Source of the DNA: Diplonema papillatum
Taxonomy: Eukaryota; Euglenozoa; Diplonemea; Diplonemida; Diplonemidae
Direction of reading: 5' to 3'
Length of the DNA stretch: 64,000 nt
Assembly: GCA_030068145.1 (NCBI GenBank)
Contig: JAPJBO010000541.1
Location: 89,852-153,851 of the forward strand
In this document: positions 46,186-56,281 of the stretch, piece by piece
Position numbering within the stretch: the stretch's first letter is position 1
How the letters are laid out: every line of letters begins with the position of its first letter
Made by a program: the position numbers and the translations under genes
The notes under the pieces: model-generated
Database searches by the model: none
Told to the model about the DNA's origin: nothing
What the model saw: only the letters and a program-made list of their open reading frames with translations

Positions 46186-46464
46186 ACGCTTCTTGCCATG
46201 GTAATTCTTGTTCGTCCTTACTCGGGACCTGCGCCAAAAATCGATCATCATCCAGATCACAACTTGGTGAGCGACACGAGCTCTTTCTTTGGTAGCGAAC
46301 AGTTGTCCTCTGTTGCTCCTCTCGTGCCCCAACCTGAGCCAGAGAGAATGCGATTGTTCATCCGAGTTGCGAATACCTCGTGTGCAATGCAGTATTGCGA
46401 AAGAAGGCGTACATTTATGCACGGAGTGGTTGATGCCTTTCCAGGAAAGGAGGTACTTAGACTG

Positions 46465-46530
46465 CAAGGTAAGAACGTCTTCCACTAGAATGAGTCAATA
46501 TGTCTTACGAGCATTTTCAATTAGTATGCG
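46465..46530 (+). repeat. rDNA-spacer-like words with internal direct repeat
   Basis: AAGAACG followed by CACTAGAATGAGTCAAT matches the rDNA spacer near 62770-62800 (AAGAACG, then CACTAGAGTGAGTCAAT). The motif then repeats in weaker form (TAGTATGCGTCAACATG) about 30 bases on. Origin is uncertain. Confidence 0.4.
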
Positions 46531-46581
46531 TCAACATGAGTCGATGCCAAACCCCCCCTTTGAGCCGAAGAATCCCAGCTT

Positions 46582-46661
46582 AGTCGTCTGGGGTCTGACC
46601 GGTGTTGTCGCCCATACCGTACCGAGTCGTCTGGGGTCTGACCGGTGCAATTTCCCATACC
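46582..46661 (+). repeat. Imperfect tandem duplication, about 42-bp period
   Basis: GTCGTCTGGGGTCTGACCGG occurs twice, each time followed after about 11-12 bases by CCATACC. It looks like a simple local duplication. Confidence 0.8.
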
Positions 46662-48006
46662 TTCGTTCAAAACGTTCTCAATTCGATTCCGCCGTCAGAC
46701 GCCTCTGGCGAGTCACTTATGGTCCCAAACGCGATCCCACGGGCTTTTATAATTTCTTGGTCTTCAACGTCCAAAAGTAGATATGTGCAACGGCCGTAGG
46801 TTTTCTGAGTAAGATCTCATCCCACGCACGCGTTTCGGCAGTTTTCTAGCACGCCCACTGTCCATTACCTGGCAGTTACTGGGGGAGCGCGTCAAAAAAT
46901 ATTGGTGGGGCATTTTGGACTTAGAGAATTTGCTGTCGGTCCTGGTCACTCTTGTTGTCCACCGGGTGCGGGATGCGTACTGTCGCGCTTTCACGTTCGC
47001 CACAGAAGACACGTTCATGAGGAAGTCCCCATCCGTTTCTTTGGTAGTATTTGCTAAGTAAGGCAACTAAGCGGATGATATCTTATATCGAACACCCGGG
47101 CACCGCACCGCATCGACTCGTCGCTGACACCCCCGAAGAACTCGATCATCTTTTCCAGGGGCTGGCGCGTTCTTCGCTCACCATCTTTCCAACAGTTCCT
47201 GGAAGCCGCGTTTATGGAGCGTAGTATTGAACTGCCTATGAAGGCTAAGAAGGCCAGTGATATCTGGCTACTCTGCGGGAGCACGATGAAAAGGAGTCGA
47301 AGACTTCACCCTGAAGTCTTTCTGAAGACCAATGACGCCTCCGCTTCCCCACCCAGTTGGGGCTTGCAGCTGTTTCTCGCAGCATCGTTCCCAACAGCTC
47401 TTACGTGAGGACTTGTTTGATATGGGGAACAACTGACAAACTACTTCACCAACCAGGACCGAGAGTTGTTGACCCCGCCCAACGAGGCTTCAAGGAAAAC
47501 TCAAAATGAGAGTTCATGACTATGACTTTTGGATTCTACTCGGCCATCTGCATGTCGATGTCACTAGCACATTTCACATCCTGGGGTCGCCAAAAAGGTC
47601 TCACCTATTTGCGCCAAATACGCCCGTGCGGTATCTGGATACCAACTGAGGTCAGGTCTGCGGGAAATTGGAGCACGAATGAGAGAAGTGTGAATGATGA
47701 ACGATGGCACCAGATGAGAATACAAATAGACAGGAAGTTGCAGTGGGCGCACAAGATGCAGGTGGCATCATGAATACGGTGGAGGAGTCGTGCTTTCGAA
47801 CAGCCCACAGCTACGCCTCTATACTGGTTGAAGACATACATCCTTATAGAAATCGACGACGCACTGGCGCAACAACAATGCTACAATGTAGTGTCAGGGA
47901 GATCTTTTAACAACTCAGGACCAAGGGGTGAAGAGGGGTTAAGAAACTACTACCTTTCGGGAGGGTTGCCATGCGACGTGCATTTGGTTGATCTGTCCTC
48001 ATAAAA

Positions 48007-51000
48007 ATGGAAGCGAAGGCTCATGGAGTTCCGCAGCCAGTCCATGTCGGCCTCATGTTCCACTTGCGAAATCGAGTCGGTCATGAGTTCGACGAACGGC
48101 TGCTTGAGAAAATTAGCTCCTTTCACGACACGTTTGCTTCGGGCCGGACCATGCGCTATGTGCTCAGCACGCAGGACTTCTGCAATGGTGATATTGATGC
48201 GATTACCGATGCTGTGCGGATCTCACTACAGCATTTGACGCGCTCCCGCGTTTTTTTCTCGAAGTGCACACACATCTACCTTTCTGCTGCTGAAACTGTG
48301 AAGCGGTTTTTTTTGAAGATCCGAAATGACAAACGGGCGACAATCTGTCGAGTGGTGGAGCAATGGGACAAATATGAATGCATGATACGGTCAAAATGCA
48401 AAGAAAGAATCCAGAACGCAGAGGAGTTGAGGCTGTCGGCAAAGCAGGTGAGCAGTGCGATCGAAACTTATCAACGTTCGCTTCAGAATGTGTCTGTAAA
48501 GTTTGAAGCAGGCAAGGCTGCATACGAAGTGAGGAGATTGATGTATCAAAAGGAAGCGACCCTTTGGGAAGCTGAGAGGTTGAAGCGGATGGCGGAGTTG
48601 AAAGAGTTGCGGCAGGCGAAGCACAAACCGAATCCGTTGCTGGCCATCATGGGGGTGTCGGAAGACAAGGTGGCCGTAGCGAACGCTGTGCTATTGCTTT
48701 CAGTGTTTCTCTGCACGAAACCACGGCTGGTGTTCCGATTCACCCCCAGCGTTCGGGACGAGCTAGTCGAACTGGCGCAGCAAATTACCCTATCGCAGCA
48801 GCGCACAAATCGCGAGCAGCACCTCTCCGATAAAGACAACCTCGGCGTCCGTTGGTGTTCAATAAAAAACGCTCTCCGGTACCGCTATGCTCAAAGAAAA
48901 GCCAGCCTATTGAGAGGCACGTACATCCAGCGCCCGCTCTTGAACGCACGGGGGCAACCGGTATCGAAAGGAAAGCCTGCAGGGGGCAACGAAAGCGCAC
49001 TTGCGTTGGAGGAACAAGATGATTACGATGGCAGTGCATTCCTTGCCAACATCGCCCAACAACTGCACCACCACAAAGACACTGATCACGAAGACACGAC
49101 AGACGGCGCGCGTACAGTAAACGACTCGTCGTCTATGAATTCTGCGCACGACCACGATCTTGCACTGAGCCCCAGCAAACGCAAGCTCGCCTCAGCTTCC
49201 TTGGTCAGTCCCGAATCCTGGCGCCCAAGAAACAACGCGAGCCGAAGCACAGAGCAGAGCCCTCGAAGCCGCAGTCCACACAACAAGCCTTTTACAACAA
49301 AACCCGAGAGCCAGGTGCCGAGCCCTATGACAAACGGTCTCTTCCGCCCCCGCAGGACGAGTGCCCTTGTCGGTAAGCCGGTTGTCGCAAGTACGATGGC
49401 GATAGACTATTATCGCAGCTCGGTTGGCTCGTTTTACGCGCCTTTCGAACCATTACCAACGTACGACATTGTGTCCTTCACTATTAAGCTCTGCATCATG
49501 CCTGGAAACAAACTCGAGTTCGTTCAATGCCGCGGAATGACCATTGTGACGGCTTCCCCGCACTTGCTCCCACCAGGATTTGCCGAGCTCTGGAGCCTGG
49601 ACGACTGGACGCAATCGCAGCTCGAACAGCTTGAAAGGGATTTTGTGGCAAACGGTAAACGTGCACTTCCTGTTGTAGAAGTGTCCGCGGGCGGTCATCG
49701 ATCACTACAGAGCAGACTGCGGTATCGTGAGAGTGTCGGAAGGCGTGGGAAAGCTGACGATACGAGCCCAAGTTCTGACCCTGCGAGTCCAATGCGCACT
49801 CATCAGCGCGCGTCGTTCGCGGCATCAATTGCTGGCGAGTCCCGTGCGCACTTGCACTCCGGCATCGAGGCAGACCTCGGTCTATTGCCGAATCCAGAGC
49901 GTGAATCCGTTAAACGCCGACAGTCCCTTAGCTTCGAGTCATTTTACCAAAACTCGTTTCTCAACTCCGAACACGATCTGCTGCGCTTCGCGGACTCCGA
50001 CCCCCACGGTTTCCAGCCGCTAGGCCTTCACTATGAAAGTCAAGGGAGGAGCCAACGGCATTCTAGGACAGGGCGGGCGTCGCGCAGGCGGCCGTCCTCT
50101 ATTGACCCATTGACAGGGGAATCAATTTTTGCGGAGGACAGACCTGGGTTTGGTGGAGGATACGGCTCCTTGCACCTCAACACAGGCAGAATGGACTCAC
50201 CTCGAAAAAGCACATTCGGTACAGAGCTATCCATCCGGCGAACGACGTCGCGCCAGCTATCCTTGACTAGACAGTGCAGTGACTCCGCGATTGCTTCACC
50301 ACGTGGGCGCACCAAGCAAAGCCAGACACTATCCTCGGTGCGGCCTAGTTCGCCCCGGTTGCGTGCCAGCAAGGAAGAGGATACATCGTTCGCTGGGTCT
50401 TTCGCAGGGCTGTCCAGAAGCGTCAATACAGATGGACCTGGTTCACCAAGGCTCAGACCAGGCTCTCCATTACTAGGCCGCAGTCGCCTTGTTAGCGGTT
50501 CTCCGATGCCGAGGACGCGGAGTAACAACAGCGTACAGAAAGCATCCGTCTCAGAACGAAGCCTCCTTGGCGGTTCTTCTTCTCCGTCGCGAACTCGTAG
50601 TAATCAGAGCATCGCGACTGAAAGACCGGTTTCGCCCATCAAGAGTGAACCCGCTACGTTTGCGCTCGGCTCTCCCGTCCGAGTGTCATCTTTTTTAGGA
50701 GCTGGGTCAGCTGCCCTCGACTCACCACGGTCCCATAGCAATAGCAAATTGAGACGGCGTGACTCGTGTTCGAAGACCCCGCCGAAACTGGCATCCCCTA
50801 CTGCTGAGGTAAACCCTGGAAAGCAGTTTGATTCATTTCCCACCGAGTGCGACACACGGCAGCTTCTTCGGCCTGGAATGCTGATAACGCACGTAAATGG
50901 GAAGCCCGTCGAAGAGACAGACAGCGAACTTCGCATATTCATTGGTCCTTGCACCCTCCAAATCCAGCAACGCATCAGAAAAACAACGACGGAGACACCG

Positions 51001-52707
51001 AATGATTCGCTCGGTGTATTTAAATGGCCGGCACCGGAACTGCTGATTTCCTCGGCAGAAAGCGACTGTGCTAGCCCTGCAACGTCCGCAAAAGATGCAA
51101 ACACCGACCGAAGGTCGAGCACGGAAAGTCAAGAAAGCGTTGTATGTGCGCTGATCTCTCTTCACGAGCTCAACAAAGGCTCGGTGAGAGAAAACGCCGC
51201 GAAGATTGTCCTTTCTCTGGGATCCCCCGATCTGGCACCAGAACCAGAAATGGCGGCTGGGCCCCCTTCCGGCGTGGGGTTTGGCCTAAATAAACAAGGG
51301 TCTTGTATCGCCCGAAGAATTCCGCTGCAGCGAGCAAGGCGTTCCCCTTGCTTTCTCGTGCCAGAAGTGCACGATGTAGAAAATGAAAGTGAGCGCGTTT
51401 TGAGCTTCACGAAAAAGCCGAGCATCCTACAAGCGTCGCCTCACCGACCCGTTGGCTTTTCTCGTGGAGACTCCCTCCTTACCGGCTCAAAGACCTCGGA
51501 ACAAGAGCAACTGGAGACTGAAGTTGCTCTCTCGCAAGACTTTGCTGGAGGACAGCCAGTTACATATGGAAACGAACACGCTGCACTCGGTGTAGAGGCT
51601 GTGTGCGCCAAGTGTGCAAATACTGCAGACTTGGGCTCCGTAGCAACACCAGAGAAACGCAAGGAACGACCTGGTTTCGAAGAAGTGCCCATTGCTGTCA
51701 ATCATGAGCCTACCTCCACCTGTCAATATGCAAGCTTAGAAATGGAAGGGCCCAAGCTTGCGTTCGACGAACTGGACGACAAATGCCGTGCTGCCGACGT
51801 GTTCGAAGTCTGCGAGTCTCCTGTGGCAAATTCGCCTGTGCCGAAGTTGAACGATTTGTCATTTAAAAATATGTCGCCAAGTTGGTCAGCCGCAAACAAC
51901 AGTACAGTTTCATCGTCCCCAGCTCAAGTATCCCAACGTGTTGATCTGGATAACAGCCCAATCGTATCGCCCAAGCGGGCTGTTCAGTTTCGTATCGGAT
52001 TTGCTTCGCCTATTCGCGAGGCATCACCGTCTGGTTCTTCATCAAGATGCGGCTTAGAGTCAGCGCTCGTATCGCACAAAGCTGCTCAAAGGCCGGTTCT
52101 GCCTTTGCTTCCAGCTCGCCGAGGTCTGCCACGCAAACTATGCGTCAAAACTGAAGCTGAAGACCGCAGCTCGCAAAGTGCTTTCGTCAACGAAGTGGGG
52201 GCACAGATTGACACTTGCGCGCTGTCTCCTGCTACTCAAAGTATGACATCACCGAAGTCGACTGGCAGTGAAAGAGTCATGTTGCCAACTCCTGCACTTC
52301 CTTCGTTCATTGGCAGGAACAAAGGCGTGACTTGCCAACCGTCCAGTCTATCCCCGTTGCGGGTAGTCGTTGGTGGATCTGGTGGTGTGCAGCTTGCAAG
52401 TCCTTCCGAGACACGCGAAAGACAGTGGCCGCTGAAAGGGAAAAAACTGCACTACACGTCTTTGAACAAGGTCAGCAAAGGCTCTTTGCAAACACCTGTG
52501 CACAAAGCTGCAGTAGTGGAACACCAGGGTCCCGAGTTCTATCGTGTTGCGCAACTCGCCGCAGTCAGTAAGACACCGAATGCGGCGGTACAAGATAGAC
52601 ACCCACTTTCCGGTACACCCTCAAAGCCAAGCTTCACACAGCAACACCTCAAGCACATTTACTGCGAAATGATGCATCAAAGTTTGCCATCTGACTCACT
52701 TCCATGA
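48007..52707 (+). CDS. Large protein with helical N-terminus and probable split PDZ domain
   Basis: One exon of 1566 codons. Residues about 75-220 are long charged helices (AAETVKRFFLKIRNDKRATI, EEGRLSAKQ-type Lys/Glu/Gln pattern), possibly a coiled coil or BAR-like bundle. Residues 485-545 contain strands like the first half of a PDZ domain (VSFTIKLCIMPGNKLEFVQC). Residues 940-992 read like the second half (LLRPGMLITHVNGKPVEETD). Between and after them are hundreds of Ser/Pro-rich residues with many SP and SPR sites (GSPRLRPGSPLLGRSR), suiting proline-directed kinase targets. It is likely a cytoskeletal or membrane scaffold. No family is recognised, and the PDZ call is inference from pattern. 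Confidence 0.7.
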   Translation: MEAKAHGVPQPVHVGLMFHLRNRVGHEFDERLLEKISSFHDTFASGRTMRYVLSTQDFCNGDIDAITDAVRISLQHLTRSRVFFSKCTHIYLSAAETVKRFFLKIRNDKRATICRVVEQWDKYECMIRSKCKERIQNAEELRLSAKQVSSAIETYQRSLQNVSVKFEAGKAAYEVRRLMYQKEATLWEAERLKRMAELKELRQAKHKPNPLLAIMGVSEDKVAVANAVLLLSVFLCTKPRLVFRFTPSVRDELVELAQQITLSQQRTNREQHLSDKDNLGVRWCSIKNALRYRYAQRKASLLRGTYIQRPLLNARGQPVSKGKPAGGNESALALEEQDDYDGSAFLANIAQQLHHHKDTDHEDTTDGARTVNDSSSMNSAHDHDLALSPSKRKLASASLVSPESWRPRNNASRSTEQSPRSRSPHNKPFTTKPESQVPSPMTNGLFRPRRTSALVGKPVVASTMAIDYYRSSVGSFYAPFEPLPTYDIVSFTIKLCIMPGNKLEFVQCRGMTIVTASPHLLPPGFAELWSLDDWTQSQLEQLERDFVANGKRALPVVEVSAGGHRSLQSRLRYRESVGRRGKADDTSPSSDPASPMRTHQRASFAASIAGESRAHLHSGIEADLGLLPNPERESVKRRQSLSFESFYQNSFLNSEHDLLRFADSDPHGFQPLGLHYESQGRSQRHSRTGRASRRRPSSIDPLTGESIFAEDRPGFGGGYGSLHLNTGRMDSPRKSTFGTELSIRRTTSRQLSLTRQCSDSAIASPRGRTKQSQTLSSVRPSSPRLRASKEEDTSFAGSFAGLSRSVNTDGPGSPRLRPGSPLLGRSRLVSGSPMPRTRSNNSVQKASVSERSLLGGSSSPSRTRSNQSIATERPVSPIKSEPATFALGSPVRVSSFLGAGSAALDSPRSHSNSKLRRRDSCSKTPPKLASPTAEVNPGKQFDSFPTECDTRQLLRPGMLITHVNGKPVEETDSELRIFIGPCTLQIQQRIRKTTTETPNDSLGVFKWPAPELLISSAESDCASPATSAKDANTDRRSSTESQESVVCALISLHELNKGSVRENAAKIVLSLGSPDLAPEPEMAAGPPSGVGFGLNKQGSCIARRIPLQRARRSPCFLVPEVHDVENESERVLSFTKKPSILQASPHRPVGFSRGDSLLTGSKTSEQEQLETEVALSQDFAGGQPVTYGNEHAALGVEAVCAKCANTADLGSVATPEKRKERPGFEEVPIAVNHEPTSTCQYASLEMEGPKLAFDELDDKCRAADVFEVCESPVANSPVPKLNDLSFKNMSPSWSAANNSTVSSSPAQVSQRVDLDNSPIVSPKRAVQFRIGFASPIREASPSGSSSRCGLESALVSHKAAQRPVLPLLPARRGLPRKLCVKTEAEDRSSQSAFVNEVGAQIDTCALSPATQSMTSPKSTGSERVMLPTPALPSFIGRNKGVTCQPSSLSPLRVVVGGSGGVQLASPSETRERQWPLKGKKLHYTSLNKVSKGSLQTPVHKAAVVEHQGPEFYRVAQLAAVSKTPNAAVQDRHPLSGTPSKPSFTQQHLKHIYCEMMHQSLPSDSLP

Positions 52708-53379
52708 ACTCAAACCCGGCGAACAAGGAGTCACCGCGGAAAAAGAGGAGAACCACCGACAAGTAGCCAGCTGCGAGCGCTCAAATCCAAAAGAGATGTC
52801 AGCCCTGATACCGGAATGGAAAGAGGAATGCTTGGAGCCAAGCAGCTCACAGCGGCGGCCGCCGGCCTCAGGCCAGTGCCACAAAGTGACGACGACAATG
52901 AATACGAATCCTAGCGCATGGTAAGATTATATAAGCGGACAATCATCAAATATGGAAACCTCAGTTTCAGCCAACGCAACCGAACGAAACTTGCTGCACA
53001 GTTAGCCAATGCAACCAACATTTCTGGAGAGTACTCCCGAATGTTGTCAATCCTTGCCTCCATTTTGATCCTTTATGGTTTTCTTGTTGACCCTTTTGTG
53101 TCTTCGTAACGTGATCGCAGGCACACAGCACATTCCCACCAGAAAGCCTTGATGATGCCCGAAGTGTTCCGAATACGACACACCGTTGAAAGTTGAGAAA
53201 GTAACGTTCTAGACATAAACGCTTCCGCTGCATGGTGAAGCCCATATCGTATTGGGTTGTGAAACAGACAACTTGCGAATTCGCTTGCAACAGCAGCCAG
53301 CAAAGCAAGGAGAATGAGAGATGCAATTGAACACTAGCAGGCAAGTCTCCCCCCCCCTACCGTCCTGTGTGTGAAAACC
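52708..53379. other. Spacer, no gene recognised
   Basis: About 670 bases. It has no motif-bearing frame and no TTAA-CCC end that would mark the far side of the piggyBac element. Confidence 0.5.
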
Positions 53380-53718
53380 ATGACTAGCGACGACTGGGAG
53401 CTGGTATCTGCATCTGCCAGTAGCTCTTCCTTTTCATCGTGGGAACATGCTGGCGTTGACGATAGCTCTTGTGCTTTCACTTCAGACCTTGAAAATGCCT
53501 CGTCTGAGACACAGAGCCTCAACGGAGCACCGACCGTAGAAGTTGCTCCGGTTGCGGAGCAACTGTGGATGGACAACAACGACAGGGCGCCACCTAGAGC
53601 ACCCCAGAACCACCGTGGTCGGGCACTCGCAGAAGGAATCCAACTACCGCACCCGAAACTCCCGAATAAGTCGGGTAAAGGCATTGAAAAGCGGCAGAAG
53701 CACCTGCTCCCGACAAAG
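53380..53718 (+). CDS. Probable first exon of an acidic Ser-rich protein
   Basis: ATG 53380 opens 113 codons ending in phase 0 at a strong donor (AAAG/GTATGC). The peptide is acidic and Ser-rich (DDWELVSASASSSSFSSWEH), then Pro/Arg/Lys-rich (RAPPRAPQNHRGRALAEG). No second exon is found: the piggyBac coding remnant begins, on the other strand, about 170 bases further on. The gene may have been interrupted by that insertion, or the next exon lies beyond it. A minus-strand reading of the same bases continues from the transposase remnant but has Cys/Ser-rich, shadow-like composition. Confidence 0.5.
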
Positions 53719-53847
53719 GTATGCCATTTTTTGCGAATATCGTTCTGGCGTATGCTCGCCCACCGTGCGCGGCTGCCTTCGATGAGTCTAAAGATAGGGG
53801 GGGTGGACCTAGTAATACTTCGCAGTCGGTCTGACTCAGACGAGACT

Positions 53848-53874
53848 TTCAAGGACTTTTCTGAAGTCCTTGAA
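53848..53874. other. Inverted repeat, 11-bp arms
   Basis: TTCAAGGACTT and AAGTCCTTGAA face each other across five bases. It lies close to the end of the transposase coding remnant and could be part of the element's 3' region. Confidence 0.7.
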
Positions 53875-54022
53875 GGGTAAGGCCCGCGATTCTTACCAAG
53901 ACGCTTGTACAAGATAAAACTGTTCAACGCAGACACTTCGAGCAAATAAAAGAAGACTTTCATATACCATCGTTTGCCCTGCATGAATCGTGTCGCCCGG
54001 GCAAGGTACTGGTCGCAGCGAT

Positions 54023-56131
54023 CTACCCCCCCATGTGTTTGTTGTAAGCAACCACGATGTCTGGCTTACTGACCTTCAACCGCTTTCCCCCCTTGCAGCG
54101 ACGCTCAAGCTCGGTCATTGTTGTTCCAATGGGGAGTGTTGACAACATGCGGACTTCACGCTTGTCAACCCACTCCAAGAACGTGATCGGCGAACTTTGG
54201 CGATACTGGCAATGGCCGCGTTTCGGGGCCGCAGCCTTATCCGCTTGGGATGGGCGGCCGCGCTTCTTTTGGGACTTGCTAAAAAGTGGGATCCCGTTCC
54301 GATTTTTGCGGACAGTTCCGGCCGCGTGGAATCCCAAGGTGTATAATTTTAGCATGAGGGGAATGCTTGTGTAGTAGTTGTCCATGTACATGTGCCTTCC
54401 TGAGTATGCATACAGAGCCGCAGCTGCAAGAAGTTCACGCTCACCAACGTTCACGGGGCCAGGGTTAGTATCCGTGTCAATCTTACCGGTATACACTGAC
54501 GATACCAATGTGTAACCAGTCTGTGACTCAGCCAGAACAAAACACTTCAAACCGAATCGATGCCGTTTCATGGGCATGTATTGCTTGAAGCTGACACGAC
54601 CTTTGTACTTGATGATCGACTCATCAAAGCTAAGTTCTTTATCGGGAGCATAGACATCCCGCCATTGGAGAGACACAAGCTGGAAAATATCTCTTATCTT
54701 GATGAGTCGGTCCGGGTGTTCCTTCTTTCCACTGAGGGGGTCTGTGAAGTGCAGCGTCCTGTGAATATCGTGCCACCTTTTCCTGGACATGGTTTCAGAA
54801 AAAAACGCGCATTGTTCGATAGGGTCCACGGACCAGTACGAGTAGAGATCCTGTTTCACGGACAACCCCATCGCGTATGTGACAGCACACCAGCGAAGAA
54901 ATTCCGCAATATCGGGTGCTTCGTACGAGATACCCTCTTTCCCTGCAGCATACACACTCATGTGCCCAATGATCTGGGTGACCACCAGGTCGGTGAACAT
55001 GCATCTGAAGATGTCAGTGGGGGAGGAATCCTCATCAAGGTCGTAGGACGGATTCGGTCCGGTCTTCTTGGCGTTGAAAGGGAATTCGAGGTTGGGCTCG
55101 ACTTTGCTGCTCCACGACAAGGACTTGATCGCTGCACCTGCTGCCTTGACCGCAGCGCTCTCAGTATTCGGTGGGCGGCCTCGCGGTGCTGGGTTTGCGG
55201 GGGGCTTCTGTGCCGGTCCTTTTCGTGGTCGGCCGGGGCGCTTCGGTGCAGGCTTTGCGGAGGGCTTCGGCGCCTGTTCTTTTGGTGGCCGGCCGGGGCG
55301 CTTCGGTGCAGGCTTTGCGGAGGACTTCGGCGCCTGTTCTTTTGGTGGCTCGCCAAAAAAAATGTTCATAAAGTGGCCGAGATCACCGCTCTGAACCCGC
55401 GGGTTGGCCAGGAACACGACGTTGGCCGGGTGGGGTCGGTCTTCGCCTCGCTCGACTGAGCCGGTTCCTCTCAGCACGGCCCAGTTGTACAGCGCTGTGT
55501 ACACTGTCTCCGGATTGGGCTGGAATCCGATACCGTGTTGGAGGCAGAAGCTCGATACCTGATAAGTGTCCAGCTCCGGTAAGCGTGCCACACTCCTGCA
55601 ACGCACGTCGAAATGTTCGCGGGCGAAGCTGAGAATGTTCAATGCCGATGGCATCGCAAAACTTCCCTCCATCGCTCGCATGAGTGCGATGTACCCGCAC
55701 TCCACCCCGCTCTGCTCGTCACGCAGCTGCAGTGTCACACCCCGGATACCGCCGAACTCACGTCGCGACCGTTGCCTGTCCCAGTTCCCGCAAGAGTCGA
55801 CCACTGTCACCCGCCCAAGCGCGGTGGCGTCGAGATGATGCACTTGTTCGCGCACTGTCCTTCCCGACCTGTTGTTGTCGTCATCGTCATCCTCTTCCTC
55901 TTCTTCATCCTCTTCTTCTTCCTCGTCCTCTTCCTCTTCCACCTCTTCTGCTTCCTCGTTGTCCTCTTCTTCTGTCGACCCCACACTCTCCATATCCGTG
56001 GCCGCCCGCTTCCTTCCAGACATTTTGTACTTTTCACTGCCCAAGTTCCTGGATTGTTTCGACTGTTGATGACAAGGCATTGAAAAAGCCGGTTTTCCGG
56101 GGGTTTCCCCAATCTCGCCACTTGGTTTCAA
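54023..56131 (-). CDS. piggyBac transposase with extra N-terminal domain, C-terminally frameshifted
   Basis: A frame of 702 codons; Met37 (MSGRKRAATDMESV) is a likelier start than Met1. Parts in order: an acidic tract (55-85); a domain at 95-260 with a possible Ulp1/papain-like signature (His99, VVDS at Asp112, Gln140, ECGY at Cys145); three AT-hook-like KRPGRP/PRGRP motifs (277-321); then the DDE_Tnp_1_7 core. The three catalytic Asp are present: SFDESI (503), MYMDNYYT (584) and EWVDKREV (656), plus another AT-hook-like KKRGRPS (622). Transposases of this type cut and paste at TTAA. The frame stops right after YNKHMGG, where family members continue with Val-Asp. The expected continuation lies one frame over (down to about 53890), so a one-base loss in the G-run at 54026-54032 (C on plus strand) ends it early. 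Confidence 0.9.
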   Translation of the reverse strand: MKPSGEIGETPGKPAFSMPCHQQSKQSRNLGSEKYKMSGRKRAATDMESVGSTEEEDNEEAEEVEEEEDEEEEEDEEEEEDDDDDNNRSGRTVREQVHHLDATALGRVTVVDSCGNWDRQRSRREFGGIRGVTLQLRDEQSGVECGYIALMRAMEGSFAMPSALNILSFAREHFDVRCRSVARLPELDTYQVSSFCLQHGIGFQPNPETVYTALYNWAVLRGTGSVERGEDRPHPANVVFLANPRVQSGDLGHFMNIFFGEPPKEQAPKSSAKPAPKRPGRPPKEQAPKPSAKPAPKRPGRPRKGPAQKPPANPAPRGRPPNTESAAVKAAGAAIKSLSWSSKVEPNLEFPFNAKKTGPNPSYDLDEDSSPTDIFRCMFTDLVVTQIIGHMSVYAAGKEGISYEAPDIAEFLRWCAVTYAMGLSVKQDLYSYWSVDPIEQCAFFSETMSRKRWHDIHRTLHFTDPLSGKKEHPDRLIKIRDIFQLVSLQWRDVYAPDKELSFDESIIKYKGRVSFKQYMPMKRHRFGLKCFVLAESQTGYTLVSSVYTGKIDTDTNPGPVNVGERELLAAAALYAYSGRHMYMDNYYTSIPLMLKLYTLGFHAAGTVRKNRNGIPLFSKSQKKRGRPSQADKAAAPKRGHCQYRQSSPITFLEWVDKREVRMLSTLPIGTTMTELERRCKGGKRLKVSKPDIVVAYNKHMGG

Positions 56132-56253
56132 TCGTCATTGCTGACGAATTTTTGACATTCGAGGGCGGCAATGAAAAGATTTGCTCGAAATGGGTGAATT
56201 CCATATTTTTGGGAATTTTTTGGCGCCTCCTGAGCACCCCTACAGAAAAATCC

Positions 56254-56281
56254 ACCAACCGGACATATATGTCCGGTTGGT
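56254..56281. repeat. 28-base perfect palindrome inside the transposon end
   Basis: The half-site ACCAACCGGACATA is followed directly by its own reverse complement. It sits next to the TTAA-CCC end and probably is a transposase-binding subterminal repeat. Confidence 0.95.

Larger units (their letters stand above)
46186..48006. other. Spacer with small repeats
   Basis: No gene recognised. It contains an rDNA-spacer-like word cluster (46465-46530), a tandem duplication (46582-46661) and short frames. A possible small first exon at about 47704-47762 ends at a CAG/GTGGCA donor. Confidence 0.45.

Noticed and set aside
53334..53984. Minus-strand frame continuing the transposase through 53.4 kb
   Set aside because: Only the part down to about 53890 has piggyBac-like sequence; the rest looks like a shadow of the plus-strand exon.
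54560..55459. 299-codon plus-strand frame inside the transposase
   Set aside because: Antisense to the conserved piggyBac core; Gly/Cys/Arg-rich with no motif.
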